Under the pieces are notes generated by a model. That model worked only from the letters and a program-made list of their open reading frames with translations. It had not been told where the DNA came from and did no database searches. Shown here in pieces: positions 37,178 through 45,809 of a stretch of DNA of 64,000 nucleotides. The DNA is from Pseudomonas frederiksbergensis. GTDB lineage: Bacteria > Pseudomonadota > Gammaproteobacteria > Pseudomonadales > Pseudomonadaceae. The stretch spans positions 3,100,001-3,164,000 of the forward strand of contig NZ_CP142104.1 of NCBI RefSeq assembly GCF_035751725.1, given 5' to 3'. Position numbers and translations under genes: made by a program. Each line of letters begins with the position of its first letter. Positions within the stretch are counted from its first letter, which is position 1.

Positions 37178-38539
37178 ATGCTGCTCAAACACAAGATCGT
37201 CGCCCTCGGGATCCTGCCGCTGGTCCTGGCGATTGCCGTCATCGGCGCCTTGGTGATCTCACTCAACCGCCAGTTGGGCGATCAACAGGCGCAACTGATC
37301 GAAGACAGCATCCTGGCGAGCAAGCGCGCCGAGTTGAAAAACTATGTCGAGATGGCGCAGAGCCTGATCGCCCCGCTGTACGACGACGGCAAGGGTGACG
37401 CGCGGGCGCAACAACAAGTGCTCGAAGAGCTGCGCAAGCTGAGTTTCGGCATCAATGGGTACTTCTTTGTGTACGACCGCCAGGGTCGCAGCCTGATGCA
37501 CGCCCGCCAGTCGGAACTGGTAGGGCAATACCTCTGGGACATGAAGGATCCCCAAGGCTTGCCGGTCATCCAGGCATTGCTCAAGAGCGCCGAATCGGGT
37601 GAAGGCTTCCAACGTTATGCCTGGAACAAGCCGTCCTCCGGCCAGGTAACCGACAAGCTGGCCTATGTCGTGATGCTCGATCGCTGGGGCTGGATGCTCG
37701 GCACCGGGATCTACCTGGAAGACGTCGAGCGCGCCACCCAACAGGCCCGCGACGAAGTGGCCCAAGGCATCCACACCACGATGCAGGCGATCGCCGCCAT
37801 CGCACTGATCGCGGTGCTGCTGGTGTTTGCCGGCGGCATCACCCTCAATGTCAGCGAGCATCGCCTGGCCGACAAGAAGCTGCAGCGCCTCAACCAGCGC
37901 ATTGTCAGCCTGCAGGAAGAAGAGCGCTCCCGAGTATCGCGCGAGCTGCATGACGGCATCAGCCAACTGTTGGTGTCGATCAAGTTCCAGTTCGAACTGG
38001 CTAGCCACGTCATCGAGAACGGCCAGGAAAACGGCCTGGGCATCCTGAAGAACGCCACGGACCGGCTGGGCGAAGCCATCGGTGAAATCCGCAGCATCTC
38101 CCACGACCTGCGCTCCTCTCTGCTCGACACCCTGGGCCTGCCGGCCGCCATCGGCCAGCTTGCGGCCGAGTTCGAGCAACGCAGTGGCCTGGAAGTGTCC
38201 TATCGAAGCAACGAGTTCGACTGTCGCCTGGAAAACGGCGCACCGGTCTCGCTGTTCCGCATCGCCCAGGAGGCGCTGACCAACATTGAGCGTCACGCCG
38301 GGGCGAAACGTGTCGCCATCACCCTGTTCGGCTCCGGCCAGTCCTTGCGCCTGACTGTGGTAGATGACGGGATGGGCTTCAACGTCCCGCAGGTCGAACG
38401 TGGCCATACCGGCATTGGCCTGCGTAATATCCGCGAACGGGTCGAGCATTTCGGCGGGCGACTGGACATGACATCGGTGCCAGGACGAAGCGAACTGGAT
38501 ATCCTGCTGCCCATGACCATGCCAGCCAGGGAAAGCTGA
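37178..38539 (+). CDS. sensor histidine kinase with periplasmic single Cache domain
   Basis: 453 residues from ATG 37178 (GGAGTAAAG). Membrane segments at about 8-28 and 204-224 flank a Cache domain (about 30-200, FGINGYFFVYDRQGRSLMHARQSELVGQYLWDMKDPQG, in part) of the sCache_2 type that binds small carboxylates. A HisKA_3 domain follows, with H258 in RVSRELHDG, then HATPase (NIERHAGAKRVAI; DDGMGF; GIGLRNIRERV). Paired with the NarL-type regulator 31 bases downstream. Divergent from cstA, so sensing of an organic acid and control of its uptake is a fair guess. Confidence 0.9.
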   Translation: MLLKHKIVALGILPLVLAIAVIGALVISLNRQLGDQQAQLIEDSILASKRAELKNYVEMAQSLIAPLYDDGKGDARAQQQVLEELRKLSFGINGYFFVYDRQGRSLMHARQSELVGQYLWDMKDPQGLPVIQALLKSAESGEGFQRYAWNKPSSGQVTDKLAYVVMLDRWGWMLGTGIYLEDVERATQQARDEVAQGIHTTMQAIAAIALIAVLLVFAGGITLNVSEHRLADKKLQRLNQRIVSLQEEERSRVSRELHDGISQLLVSIKFQFELASHVIENGQENGLGILKNATDRLGEAIGEIRSISHDLRSSLLDTLGLPAAIGQLAAEFEQRSGLEVSYRSNEFDCRLENGAPVSLFRIAQEALTNIERHAGAKRVAITLFGSGQSLRLTVVDDGMGFNVPQVERGHTGIGLRNIRERVEHFGGRLDMTSVPGRSELDILLPMTMPARES

Positions 38540-38570
38540 TCCGCGCCCATTTCAATAAGAGCACCTGCCG

Positions 38571-39203
38571 ATGAACCGCCCCACCACCATACGCGTCGCG
38601 TTGGTCGATGATCACGCCTTGGTCCGCGACGGCATCCGCGCCCTGCTGTCCGTCATGCCCCGGCTGGACGTGGTCGGCGAGGCGGAGAACGGTGTCCAAG
38701 CGATTGAGATGGTCGGGCACTGCCAACCGGACTTGCTGCTGATGGACATCGGCCTCAAGGACATGAATGGCCTTGAACTGACCCGGCTGCTGGGCAAGCA
38801 ACACCCCCGCCTGAAGATCCTGATCCTCAGCATGTACGACAATCATGAGTACGTCAGCGAATCCGTGCGCGCCGGCGCCAGCGGCTATGTCCTGAAGAAC
38901 TCGCCGTCCAAGGAAATCATCGCCGCCATCGAAGCCATCATCGGCGGCGGCACCTTCTACAGCGCCGAGATAGCCCAGCGCCTGGCCACCGACCCAAACA
39001 CCGACAGCGAGCTGACACCACGCGAGAGCCAAGTCCTGGCAAAAATGGTCCAGGGACTCAACAACAAGGAAATGGCCCGCGAGCTGGATATCAGCGTACG
39101 CACCGTCGAAACCCACCGCCTCAGCATCCGCCGCAAGCTCAACATCGACAAACCTGCGGCCCTGGTGAAATACGCGATCGACCACGGGATCATTCCGCGC
39201 TAG
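38571..39203 (+). CDS. NarL/LuxR-family response regulator
   Basis: 210 residues. Receiver domain with acidic pocket D13-D14 and phospho-acceptor D59 (LLLMDIGL), conserved Ser and Lys (LSMYDN; LKNS), and a C-terminal GerE helix-turn-helix (about 145-205, LTPRESQVLAKMVQGLNNKEMARELDISVRTVETH, in part). Transcribed with the kinase at 37178 and its expected partner. Confidence 0.92.
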   Translation: MNRPTTIRVALVDDHALVRDGIRALLSVMPRLDVVGEAENGVQAIEMVGHCQPDLLLMDIGLKDMNGLELTRLLGKQHPRLKILILSMYDNHEYVSESVRAGASGYVLKNSPSKEIIAAIEAIIGGGTFYSAEIAQRLATDPNTDSELTPRESQVLAKMVQGLNNKEMARELDISVRTVETHRLSIRRKLNIDKPAALVKYAIDHGIIPR

Positions 39204-39218
39204 GCCCAACTTACCCTT

Positions 39219-39248
39219 GTGGCGAGGGGATTTATCCCCTCCCCACGG
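39219..39248. repeat. REP palindrome (GTGGCGAGGGGATTTATCCCC type)
   Basis: TTGTGGCGAGGGGA and TCCCCTCCCCACGG flank a short loop between the converging regulator and SDR genes. Could act as a two-way terminator. Confidence 0.75.
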
Positions 39249-39252
39249 TTGA

Positions 39253-40119
39253 TCATCCAGCGTAGTAATCAGGATGTTCAAGATCCGCCAACAACCCCGG
39301 CCCGCTCGGCACCCAACCCAACAAACCGCGGGTGTACTCGCTGGACACCGCCATGTTCGCGCTCGCCATATGAGCGAACCAACCGAAATGCTCGCGATCC
39401 CTTGATTCAACCGGCATTCCCAGGCCATGCCCGATCGCCTGGGCGATGTCCTTGAACGGCACCGCCTCGTCCGCCACGGCGTGGTAGACGGACTGAGTCA
39501 CGCCCTGTTCCAGCGCCAGTCGATAGACCCGTGCCGCATCCAGCCGATGCACGCCCGACCAGCAATGGCTACCGTCACCGGGGTACGCCGATATGCCCTT
39601 GTCCCGGGCCAGACGAATCAGGATCGGTACGAATCCATAGTCGCCGGCACCATGGACCGAGGGCGCCAGCCGGACAGTTGCCACCCGCACGCCACGCTCG
39701 GCCAGATCCCTCGCCGTGGCTTCGGACTTGCGGGGCGACGCCGGGCTGACCACTTCCAGCTCACTGGCGCCCGGCGACAATCCGAACAAGCCCGAGGTCA
39801 CCAATAGAGGCCGCTCGGAGCCTTGCAACGCGCCGCCCAATGCCAGAATCGCGCGGCGGTCTTGTTCGGCATTTTCGGCAAATCTTGAAAAATCATGATT
39901 GAACGCGGTGTGGATCACCGCATCCGCCGCCGAGGCCGCTTGATGCAAAACATCCAAGTCATCCAACGTTCCTCGAACCACTTTCGCGCCGATGCTCGCC
40001 AGCGCGCTGCCCTTTTCCTGGCAACGGGCCAGGCCGGTGACCTGATGCCCGGCGCCGAGCAACTCCCCAACCACGGCCGACCCAACCCACCCAGTGGCAC
40101 CCGTAACGAATACGTGCAT
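39253..40119 (-). CDS. SDR-family NAD(P)-binding oxidoreductase/epimerase
   Basis: 288 residues from ATG 40119 (AGGAGC). Rossmann N-terminus VFVTGATGWVGSAVV (GxxGxxG), NAD(P)-binding atypical/extended SDR. It resembles the group annotated as NAD-dependent epimerase/dehydratase that many pseudomonads keep beside regulators. The catalytic Tyr-x-x-x-Lys is not obvious, so the reaction is uncertain. It lies 59 bases after the MFS gene on the same strand and is probably co-transcribed with it. Confidence 0.75.
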   Translation of the reverse strand: MHVFVTGATGWVGSAVVGELLGAGHQVTGLARCQEKGSALASIGAKVVRGTLDDLDVLHQAASAADAVIHTAFNHDFSRFAENAEQDRRAILALGGALQGSERPLLVTSGLFGLSPGASELEVVSPASPRKSEATARDLAERGVRVATVRLAPSVHGAGDYGFVPILIRLARDKGISAYPGDGSHCWSGVHRLDAARVYRLALEQGVTQSVYHAVADEAVPFKDIAQAIGHGLGMPVESRDREHFGWFAHMASANMAVSSEYTRGLLGWVPSGPGLLADLEHPDYYAG

Positions 40120-40178
40120 GAACAACGCTCCTGTCTGAAAAAAGCGAGATCGAAAGTCTTCTATAACCTGAACACGGC

Positions 40179-41408
40179 TCAGGATTTGTATTGAACTTGT
40201 ATTTCCCGGCCCCTGAGCAGCATCAAGGCCACCCCGAACGACAACGCAACGGCGATGGCGCCGGCCAGGTAAACCGCCTCGATACCCCAACCACTGGCCA
40301 ACACACCGGCCAGCGGGCTGGTGATGCCCAGGGAAATATCCAGGAACGCAACATAGGCGCCCATGGCGAGGCCGCGAGCCTGTGGCGGCGCACGGCGCAC
40401 TGCTTCGACGCCAAAGCCGGGGAATGCCAGGGAATACCCGAAGCCAGTTAACGCCGCTCCGAGATAGGCGAGGATTGCCGTATCGGCGCTCCAGATGAAC
40501 AGCAGCCCAACGGCCTCGATCACCACGCAGACCAACGCGACACGTGCGCCACCGATCTTGTCCGGAAGGTGCCCGAACAATAGCCGCGCGCCGATGAAGG
40601 CCAGGCCGAACGCCGTGAATGCCAACGAAGCGTTGCCCCAATCCCTCGCCGCAAATAACAAGGCAATGAACGCTGTGACGACACCAAAGCCGACGCTGCA
40701 AAATGCCAGGCCCATGCCTGGAACCCATACGGCACCGAGCATCTTGTAGAACGGCGTACGCTGGTTCGCCGTAGGAGCGACTGCGCGGACGCCGGCGACC
40801 ACCGCCAAGGCCAACAGCGGGATGAACACCGATGCCACAACGGCGCCCATGAATCCCCAGCCCGAATTGAGCGCCACGCCAAGCGGAGCGCCCAACGCGA
40901 ATGCGCCGTACATGGCAATGCCATTCCACGCCATGACCTTGCCGGCATGCTGCGGCCCAACCCGGCCGATGCCCCATCCCAACGCGCCGGTGACGACAAG
41001 GCTTTCGCCAACCGCCAGCAACACGCGGCCCACCAACAATAGCCAGACCGACAACACCGGCGTGGACAGTAACGCCAGGGACAGCAGATACAGCAACGCG
41101 GAGACCGCCGCCGTCACCAGCCCGACCATGACCGCTCGCTTGCCCCCGCGCATGTCAGCGAAATTGCCGGCCCAGGCCCGCGATAGCAGTGCCGCGGCGA
41201 ACTGGGCGCCGACCACCAGGCCAATCACCAGCGTGCCCATCCCCAGCGTGTCATGCAGGTGAAGCGGCAAGACCGGCAGTTGCAGGCCGACGGTGAGGAA
41301 CCCGATGAACACGGTCAACGTGAGCGGCAACAACTTGAACGCCGGATTGGCCTCGACAGTTGCCCGGGGCGCCACAGAGGCGCCCAGATGAATATTTTCT
41401 TGAGTCAT
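40179..41408 (-). CDS. MFS transporter (YfcJ/YhhS-like, arabinose-efflux type)
   Basis: 409 residues from ATG 41408, twelve membrane segments, with the MFS motif A-type loop RAWAGNFADMRGGKRAVMVG and the second half GHLPDKIGGARVAL. Likely an exporter of small molecules. Divergently transcribed from a TetR gene with paired operator-like sites between, so it is probably repressed by it and induced by its own substrate. Confidence 0.88.
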   Translation of the reverse strand: MTQENIHLGASVAPRATVEANPAFKLLPLTLTVFIGFLTVGLQLPVLPLHLHDTLGMGTLVIGLVVGAQFAAALLSRAWAGNFADMRGGKRAVMVGLVTAAVSALLYLLSLALLSTPVLSVWLLLVGRVLLAVGESLVVTGALGWGIGRVGPQHAGKVMAWNGIAMYGAFALGAPLGVALNSGWGFMGAVVASVFIPLLALAVVAGVRAVAPTANQRTPFYKMLGAVWVPGMGLAFCSVGFGVVTAFIALLFAARDWGNASLAFTAFGLAFIGARLLFGHLPDKIGGARVALVCVVIEAVGLLFIWSADTAILAYLGAALTGFGYSLAFPGFGVEAVRRAPPQARGLAMGAYVAFLDISLGITSPLAGVLASGWGIEAVYLAGAIAVALSFGVALMLLRGREIQVQYKS

Positions 41409-41477
41409 AACCCTACCCATGGAAAGGGACGCGAAGTGAAGTTGAACGCTGTTTGTGGAGACGACTAGAATGTGATC

Positions 41478-41515
41478 AATTCGTCGCATTCAAGATACGA
41501 ACAATCCGTCGTATT
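41478..41515. promoter_or_regulatory. paired TetR-type operator-like sites
   Basis: Two 13-bp near-palindromes AATnCGTCGnATT: AATTCGTCGCATT (41478-41490) and AATCCGTCGTATT (41503-41515), 25 bases apart, in the gap between the divergent MFS and TetR genes. An overlapping inverted repeat ATACGA (41495-41500) / TCGTAT (41509-41514) also occurs. Confidence 0.65.
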
Positions 41516-41551
41516 TCCTATTCGCATTCCTTTTCCGAGGTCTACGGCTTT

Positions 41552-42199
41552 ATGTCCGAGCGCCCGAGCCCGCAGATTTCCTCGCGCAAACAGCCAAAAC
41601 AGGCCCGCTCCACCGAGCTCGTGGCAGCGGTCCTGGAAGCGGCTGTTCAGGTTTTGGCGAGCCACGGCGCCCAACGCTTTACCGTTGCCCGCGTTGCCGA
41701 GCGTGCGGGTGTGAGCGTCGGGTCGGTGTATCAATACTTTCCAAACAAGGCTGCGATCCTGTTCCGGCTGCAAAGTGATGAGTGGCGGCAGACCAGCGAT
41801 ATGTTGCGAGACATTCTGGAGGATTCCGCCAAGCCGCCCCTCGCCCGGTTACGAACCCTTGTGCAGGCGTTCATCCAGTCCGAGTGCGACGAAGCGCAGA
41901 TTCGCATCGCGCTCAACGATGCCGCGCCGCTCTATCGGGACGCTCCCGAGCATCAGGCGGCACGCATGTCGGTGCAGGCATCAGTGGACGCGTTCATGCA
42001 GCAAGTGCTGCCGGATGCCGACGTGCACACCCGCGCCCTGGCCGGTGAGCTGGTCATCGCCACCCTCAGTTCCGTGGGTAAACGGTTTTCGGCAACGCCT
42101 CGCACTTGGCAAGAAGTCCAGACGTATGCCGATGCGATGGCCGATATGTTCTGCGCCTACCTGGAAAACCTGCGGGCGGTCGATCGCACTTCGGGCTGA
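41552..42199 (+). CDS. TetR family regulator
   Basis: 215 residues from ATG 41552 (GAGG 11 bases before). N-terminal HTH (about 20-65, ARSTELVAAVLEAAVQVL; FTVARVAERAGVSVGSVYQYFPNKAAILFRL, in part), variable ligand domain after it. Probable repressor of the divergent MFS transporter and perhaps of itself through the two sites just upstream. Confidence 0.88.
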   Translation: MSERPSPQISSRKQPKQARSTELVAAVLEAAVQVLASHGAQRFTVARVAERAGVSVGSVYQYFPNKAAILFRLQSDEWRQTSDMLRDILEDSAKPPLARLRTLVQAFIQSECDEAQIRIALNDAAPLYRDAPEHQAARMSVQASVDAFMQQVLPDADVHTRALAGELVIATLSSVGKRFSATPRTWQEVQTYADAMADMFCAYLENLRAVDRTSG

Positions 42200-42290
42200 C
42201 TGATCGTCTCGACGTCCAAGTGACAGCCCGTTGGCAGTTTTACTACACTCCCCCGTCTTGTCCCCTTCCCTTGCGAGACGTCCCATCCTT

Positions 42291-43082
42291 ATGAAAACCA
42301 TAACAAGCACGATGACGTTCTGTGGCCTGCTGGTGCTCTGCGGCAGTGCATTGGCCGAGCCAGCGCCTTCGCACCTGGACAAAGTGATCCAGCAAGGTGA
42401 ACTGCGGGTGTGCACCACCGGCGACTACAAGCCCTACACCTACAAGGCCGAATCGGGGGAATACGAAGGCATCGACATCGACATGGCGCGCTCACTCGCC
42501 ACCAGCCTGGGCGTCAAGGTGCAATGGGTCCAGACGACTTGGAAAACGTTGATGCCAGACATGCTCGCCGGTAAGTGCGACATCGGGATGGGCGGAATTT
42601 CCGTCACCCTGGAACGGCAGAAGAAGGCCTATTTCAGCAGCACCCTGGACGTCGACGGCAAAATCCCGCTGGTGCGCTGCGAAGACCAGTCGCGCTACCA
42701 GACCATCGAGCAGATCAACCAGCCTTCGGTGCGCCTCGTCGAGCCGGCCGGCGGCACCAACGAAGCTTTCGTGCGGGCTTTCCTGCCAAAGGGCCAGTTG
42801 GCCTTCCACGATAACGTGACGATTTTCCAGGAGCTGCTGGACAACCGCGCCGACGTGATGATCACCGACGCCTCGGAAGCGCTCTACCAGCAAAAACTCA
42901 AGCCGGGCCTGTGCGCCGTCAATCCGACCCGCTACCTGCAATACGGCGAGAAAGCCTACCTGCTGCCCCGTGACGACAATACCTGGAAAATGTTCGTCGA
43001 CCAGTGGCTGCACCTGAGCAAGGCCAATGGCAGCTACCAGAAGGTGATTGGGCAATGGCTGGCGGTGCCTGAAGCCCAATAA
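42291..43082 (+). CDS. periplasmic cyclohexadienyl dehydratase-like protein (PheC family)
   Basis: 263 residues. Signal peptide of about 22 residues (ending ALA before EP). The mature protein has the periplasmic binding protein fold and follows PheC of P. aeruginosa closely: LRVCTTGDYKPYTYKAESGEYEGIDIDMA and PAGGTNEAFVRAF, with the glutamate (E158) that PheC needs for dehydration of arogenate/prephenate. A plain amino-acid binding protein is the alternative, but there is no ABC permease or ATPase gene nearby. Monocistronic; 95 bases separate it from the next gene. Confidence 0.75.
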   Translation: MKTITSTMTFCGLLVLCGSALAEPAPSHLDKVIQQGELRVCTTGDYKPYTYKAESGEYEGIDIDMARSLATSLGVKVQWVQTTWKTLMPDMLAGKCDIGMGGISVTLERQKKAYFSSTLDVDGKIPLVRCEDQSRYQTIEQINQPSVRLVEPAGGTNEAFVRAFLPKGQLAFHDNVTIFQELLDNRADVMITDASEALYQQKLKPGLCAVNPTRYLQYGEKAYLLPRDDNTWKMFVDQWLHLSKANGSYQKVIGQWLAVPEAQ

Positions 43083-43177
43083 CGAACCGGCGGCCGTACA
43101 CGCTCGCATTCCGGGGTTTGTGTGCGGCGCCATGGTCTGGCATGTTGGGCCTTCCAACAGAACTGTCACGAGGCCCC

Positions 43178-45055
43178 ATGCAGATCGAATTACTGGAAAT
43201 CAGTGAGCATCTTCATCGTTTTCCGCCATTCGATGCCCTTCCCCAGGAGACCTTGGAGGATATTGCCCGGCGCGTCGAGGTCGCTTATTTCAAGGCCGGA
43301 AGTCCGATCCTCGAAGCGGGGGCGGACATCCATGATCTGCACTATGTACGCAGCGGCGCCGTCGAGATTTATCGGCGAAACGGCGAACTGTATAACCGGC
43401 TGGTCGAGGGCGATATCTTCGGTCAGGCGGGCCTGCTGCGCAGCAACCGGGTGCGCTTCCCGGCCAAGGCCCTGGAAGACAGCCTGATCTATTTCATTCC
43501 GGCGGATGTATTCGCAAGGTTATGCGAGCGGCACGACAGTTTTGCCGATTTTGTCGAGGCCGAAGGACATTCCAGGCTCAAGTCAGCTGTCGAGGCCCAA
43601 GGGCGTGCAAGCGAGCTGATCCAACTCAAATCCCGCGCATTGATTTCCCGTGACCTGGTCTGGGTAACGCCGCAAACCAGTGTCCGTGAGGCCGCCCAGT
43701 TGATGACCGAACGAAGCGTCTCCTGTGTCGTGGTCCTTGAGCCGGCCGGGAAGACCCCCGAGCAGATGCTCGGCATCGTGACCGACCGGGACCTGCGCAC
43801 TCGCGTTGTGGCCACCAACCGCAGTGGCGACACCACGATTGGCGAAGTCATGTCGATCGATCCGGTAGCCATCCAGGCCGATGACTCGTTGTTCGAGGCG
43901 ATGCTGTGCATGCTCAGGAGCAACATCCACCACCTTCCAGTAGTGGACAAGGGCCGTACGCTCGGTTTGATCAATCTGTCGGATATCATCCGGCACGAGT
44001 CCCAGAGCAGCCTGTACCTGGTAAACAGCATCTCCAACCAGACCAGCGTCGAGGGTCTTCGCTCACTGCTGCGCGATTTGCGCGGTACCTACATTCGCAT
44101 GGTCCGCGACGGCGCCACCGCGCACATGATCGGCAGCGCGATCTCGGGCATCGGCCGTGCCTTCACACAGCGTCTGCTTGAACTGGCCGAACGCGAACTG
44201 GGACCACCACCGGTTCCGTATTGCTTCATGGTGCTGGGCTCGATGGCCCGTGACGAACAATTGCTCGTGACGGACCAGGACAACGCGCTGGTGCTGGATG
44301 ACCGGTTCGACCCAGCCCTGCATGACGATTACTTTCGCAAGCTGGCCGCGTTCGTCAGCGACGGGCTCGCTCAATGCGGCTACAGCTACTGCAAGGGCGG
44401 GATCATGGCGACCAACGTCCAGTGGCGTCAGCCATTGCGGGTGTGGCGTGGCTATTTCAGCCAGTGGATCGAGAAACCTAACGCCGCCACCCTGCTCAAC
44501 AGCTGCATCTTTTTTGACCTGGACGGGGTCTATGGCGCGCTGGACATGGTCGAATCACTCAAGGCGCTGTGTGCGCAGAAGTCCAGGGATACTCCGGCTT
44601 TCCTGGCAGCGATGGCGCGCAACGCATTGAATCGCACGCCGCCGCTGGGTTTCTTTCGCACATTTGTCATGGAAACGGACGGGGAACAAAAACAGATTAT
44701 CAACCTCAAGGGCCGGGGCACGGCGCCCCTCACCGACCTGATCCGCATCCACGCGCTGGCGTGTGGCACTACGGCGCAAAACTCCTTTGATCGGCTGGAT
44801 GCCATCGGCCATACGCGGTGGGTACAGCCCGAGGCCATCGAGCATCTGCGCTACGCATTGGAGTTCCTGTCGATGGTGCGCATTCGGCACCAGGCCGATG
44901 CCATCGAACAGGGGCGCAAACCGAATAATTACATCGAGCCCGAGCGTTTCTCCACCACTGAGCGGCACAACCTCAAGGAAGCGTTCCAGGTGTTGAGCAA
45001 TGCCCAGAAATTCCTGCGTTTCCGCTATCCCGGTCACGCCCGGCCCGCCCGATGA
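43178..45055 (+). CDS. cNMP-binding / CBS / DUF294 nucleotidyltransferase-like protein
   Basis: 625 residues from ATG 43178 (GAGG). Cyclic-nucleotide-binding-like domain (about 10-130, FFKAGSPILEAG-type), a CBS pair (about 165-290), a DUF294 nucleotidyltransferase domain with the core GSMARDEQLLVTDQD (about 353-368), similar to GlnD/GlnE uridylyl- or adenylyltransferases, and a C-terminal helical DUF294 domain. It likely attaches a nucleotide to a protein in response to a bound ligand, but the target is unknown. ATGA overlap with the exonuclease downstream. Confidence 0.88.
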   Translation: MQIELLEISEHLHRFPPFDALPQETLEDIARRVEVAYFKAGSPILEAGADIHDLHYVRSGAVEIYRRNGELYNRLVEGDIFGQAGLLRSNRVRFPAKALEDSLIYFIPADVFARLCERHDSFADFVEAEGHSRLKSAVEAQGRASELIQLKSRALISRDLVWVTPQTSVREAAQLMTERSVSCVVVLEPAGKTPEQMLGIVTDRDLRTRVVATNRSGDTTIGEVMSIDPVAIQADDSLFEAMLCMLRSNIHHLPVVDKGRTLGLINLSDIIRHESQSSLYLVNSISNQTSVEGLRSLLRDLRGTYIRMVRDGATAHMIGSAISGIGRAFTQRLLELAERELGPPPVPYCFMVLGSMARDEQLLVTDQDNALVLDDRFDPALHDDYFRKLAAFVSDGLAQCGYSYCKGGIMATNVQWRQPLRVWRGYFSQWIEKPNAATLLNSCIFFDLDGVYGALDMVESLKALCAQKSRDTPAFLAAMARNALNRTPPLGFFRTFVMETDGEQKQIINLKGRGTAPLTDLIRIHALACGTTAQNSFDRLDAIGHTRWVQPEAIEHLRYALEFLSMVRIRHQADAIEQGRKPNNYIEPERFSTTERHNLKEAFQVLSNAQKFLRFRYPGHARPAR

Positions 45056-45771
45056 ACGCCCCACGAGTGCCCGTTGAACGGACGATGCCGGACTGGACGA
45101 CGCGCTTCGAGCAACTGGCGCGACAAGCACAGCATCCCCTTCTGCAGCGTTTCTACGAGGCCGGGGTGATCAACGGCCAGACCGCGCTGGAACAGGTCGA
45201 GTTGCTGGCAATGGACCTGGAAACCACCGGTTTGAACGCCCGCAGCGACAGCATCGTCAGCATCGGCCTGATGCCTTTCACCCTGAAGCGAATACGGTGC
45301 GGCGAAGCCCTGTACTGGGTCATCAAGCCATCCACGCTGACCCATGAGTCGGTGGCATTTCACCGCATTACCCACGCTGACATACGTCATGCCCCGCGCC
45401 TGCCGGACATCATGGACAATCTGCTGCAAGCAATGGCGGGAAGAATCATGGTGGTGCACTACCGGGCCATCGAACGCAACTTTCTGGACGAGGCGTTTCG
45501 GCGCCACCTTGGAGAGGGCCTACAGTTTCCAGTCATCGACACGATGCAGCTGGAGGCATGGCGAGTCAGGGGGCGTCGCCGTTGGTTGGACAGACTGTTG
45601 CGCCGCCCGCCTGCCTCCATCCGGTTAGCCGATACTCGCCAGCGTTATCGACTGCCGACCTATCACGCCCACCATGCATTGACCGACGCACTGGCCACGG
45701 CCGAGCTGCTGCAAGCGCAGGTGGCCACTCATTACAGCCCGTGCGTCGCGGTCGGGCAGCTCTGGGATTGA
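45052..45771 (+). CDS. DnaQ-like 3'-5' exonuclease
   Basis: 239 residues. DEDDh exonuclease with Exo I (AMDLETTGL, D55 and E57), Exo II (VVHYRAIERNFLDEAF) and Exo III (HHALTDALATAELL). A longer N-terminal helical segment (MNAPRVPVERTMPDWTTRFEQL) precedes the core. Stand-alone; not the replicative proofreader. Translationally coupled to the DUF294 gene, a pairing I recall from other proteobacteria near acetate-transport genes. Confidence 0.88.
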   Translation: MNAPRVPVERTMPDWTTRFEQLARQAQHPLLQRFYEAGVINGQTALEQVELLAMDLETTGLNARSDSIVSIGLMPFTLKRIRCGEALYWVIKPSTLTHESVAFHRITHADIRHAPRLPDIMDNLLQAMAGRIMVVHYRAIERNFLDEAFRRHLGEGLQFPVIDTMQLEAWRVRGRRRWLDRLLRRPPASIRLADTRQRYRLPTYHAHHALTDALATAELLQAQVATHYSPCVAVGQLWD

Positions 45772-45809
45772 ACGCTGGGGCGTGCCTCGCCCCAGACAAC
45801 TTCAGGCGA

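Noticed and set aside
42291..43082. Amino-acid ABC transporter operon
   Set aside because: No permease or ATPase gene adjoins, and the sequence follows PheC more closely.
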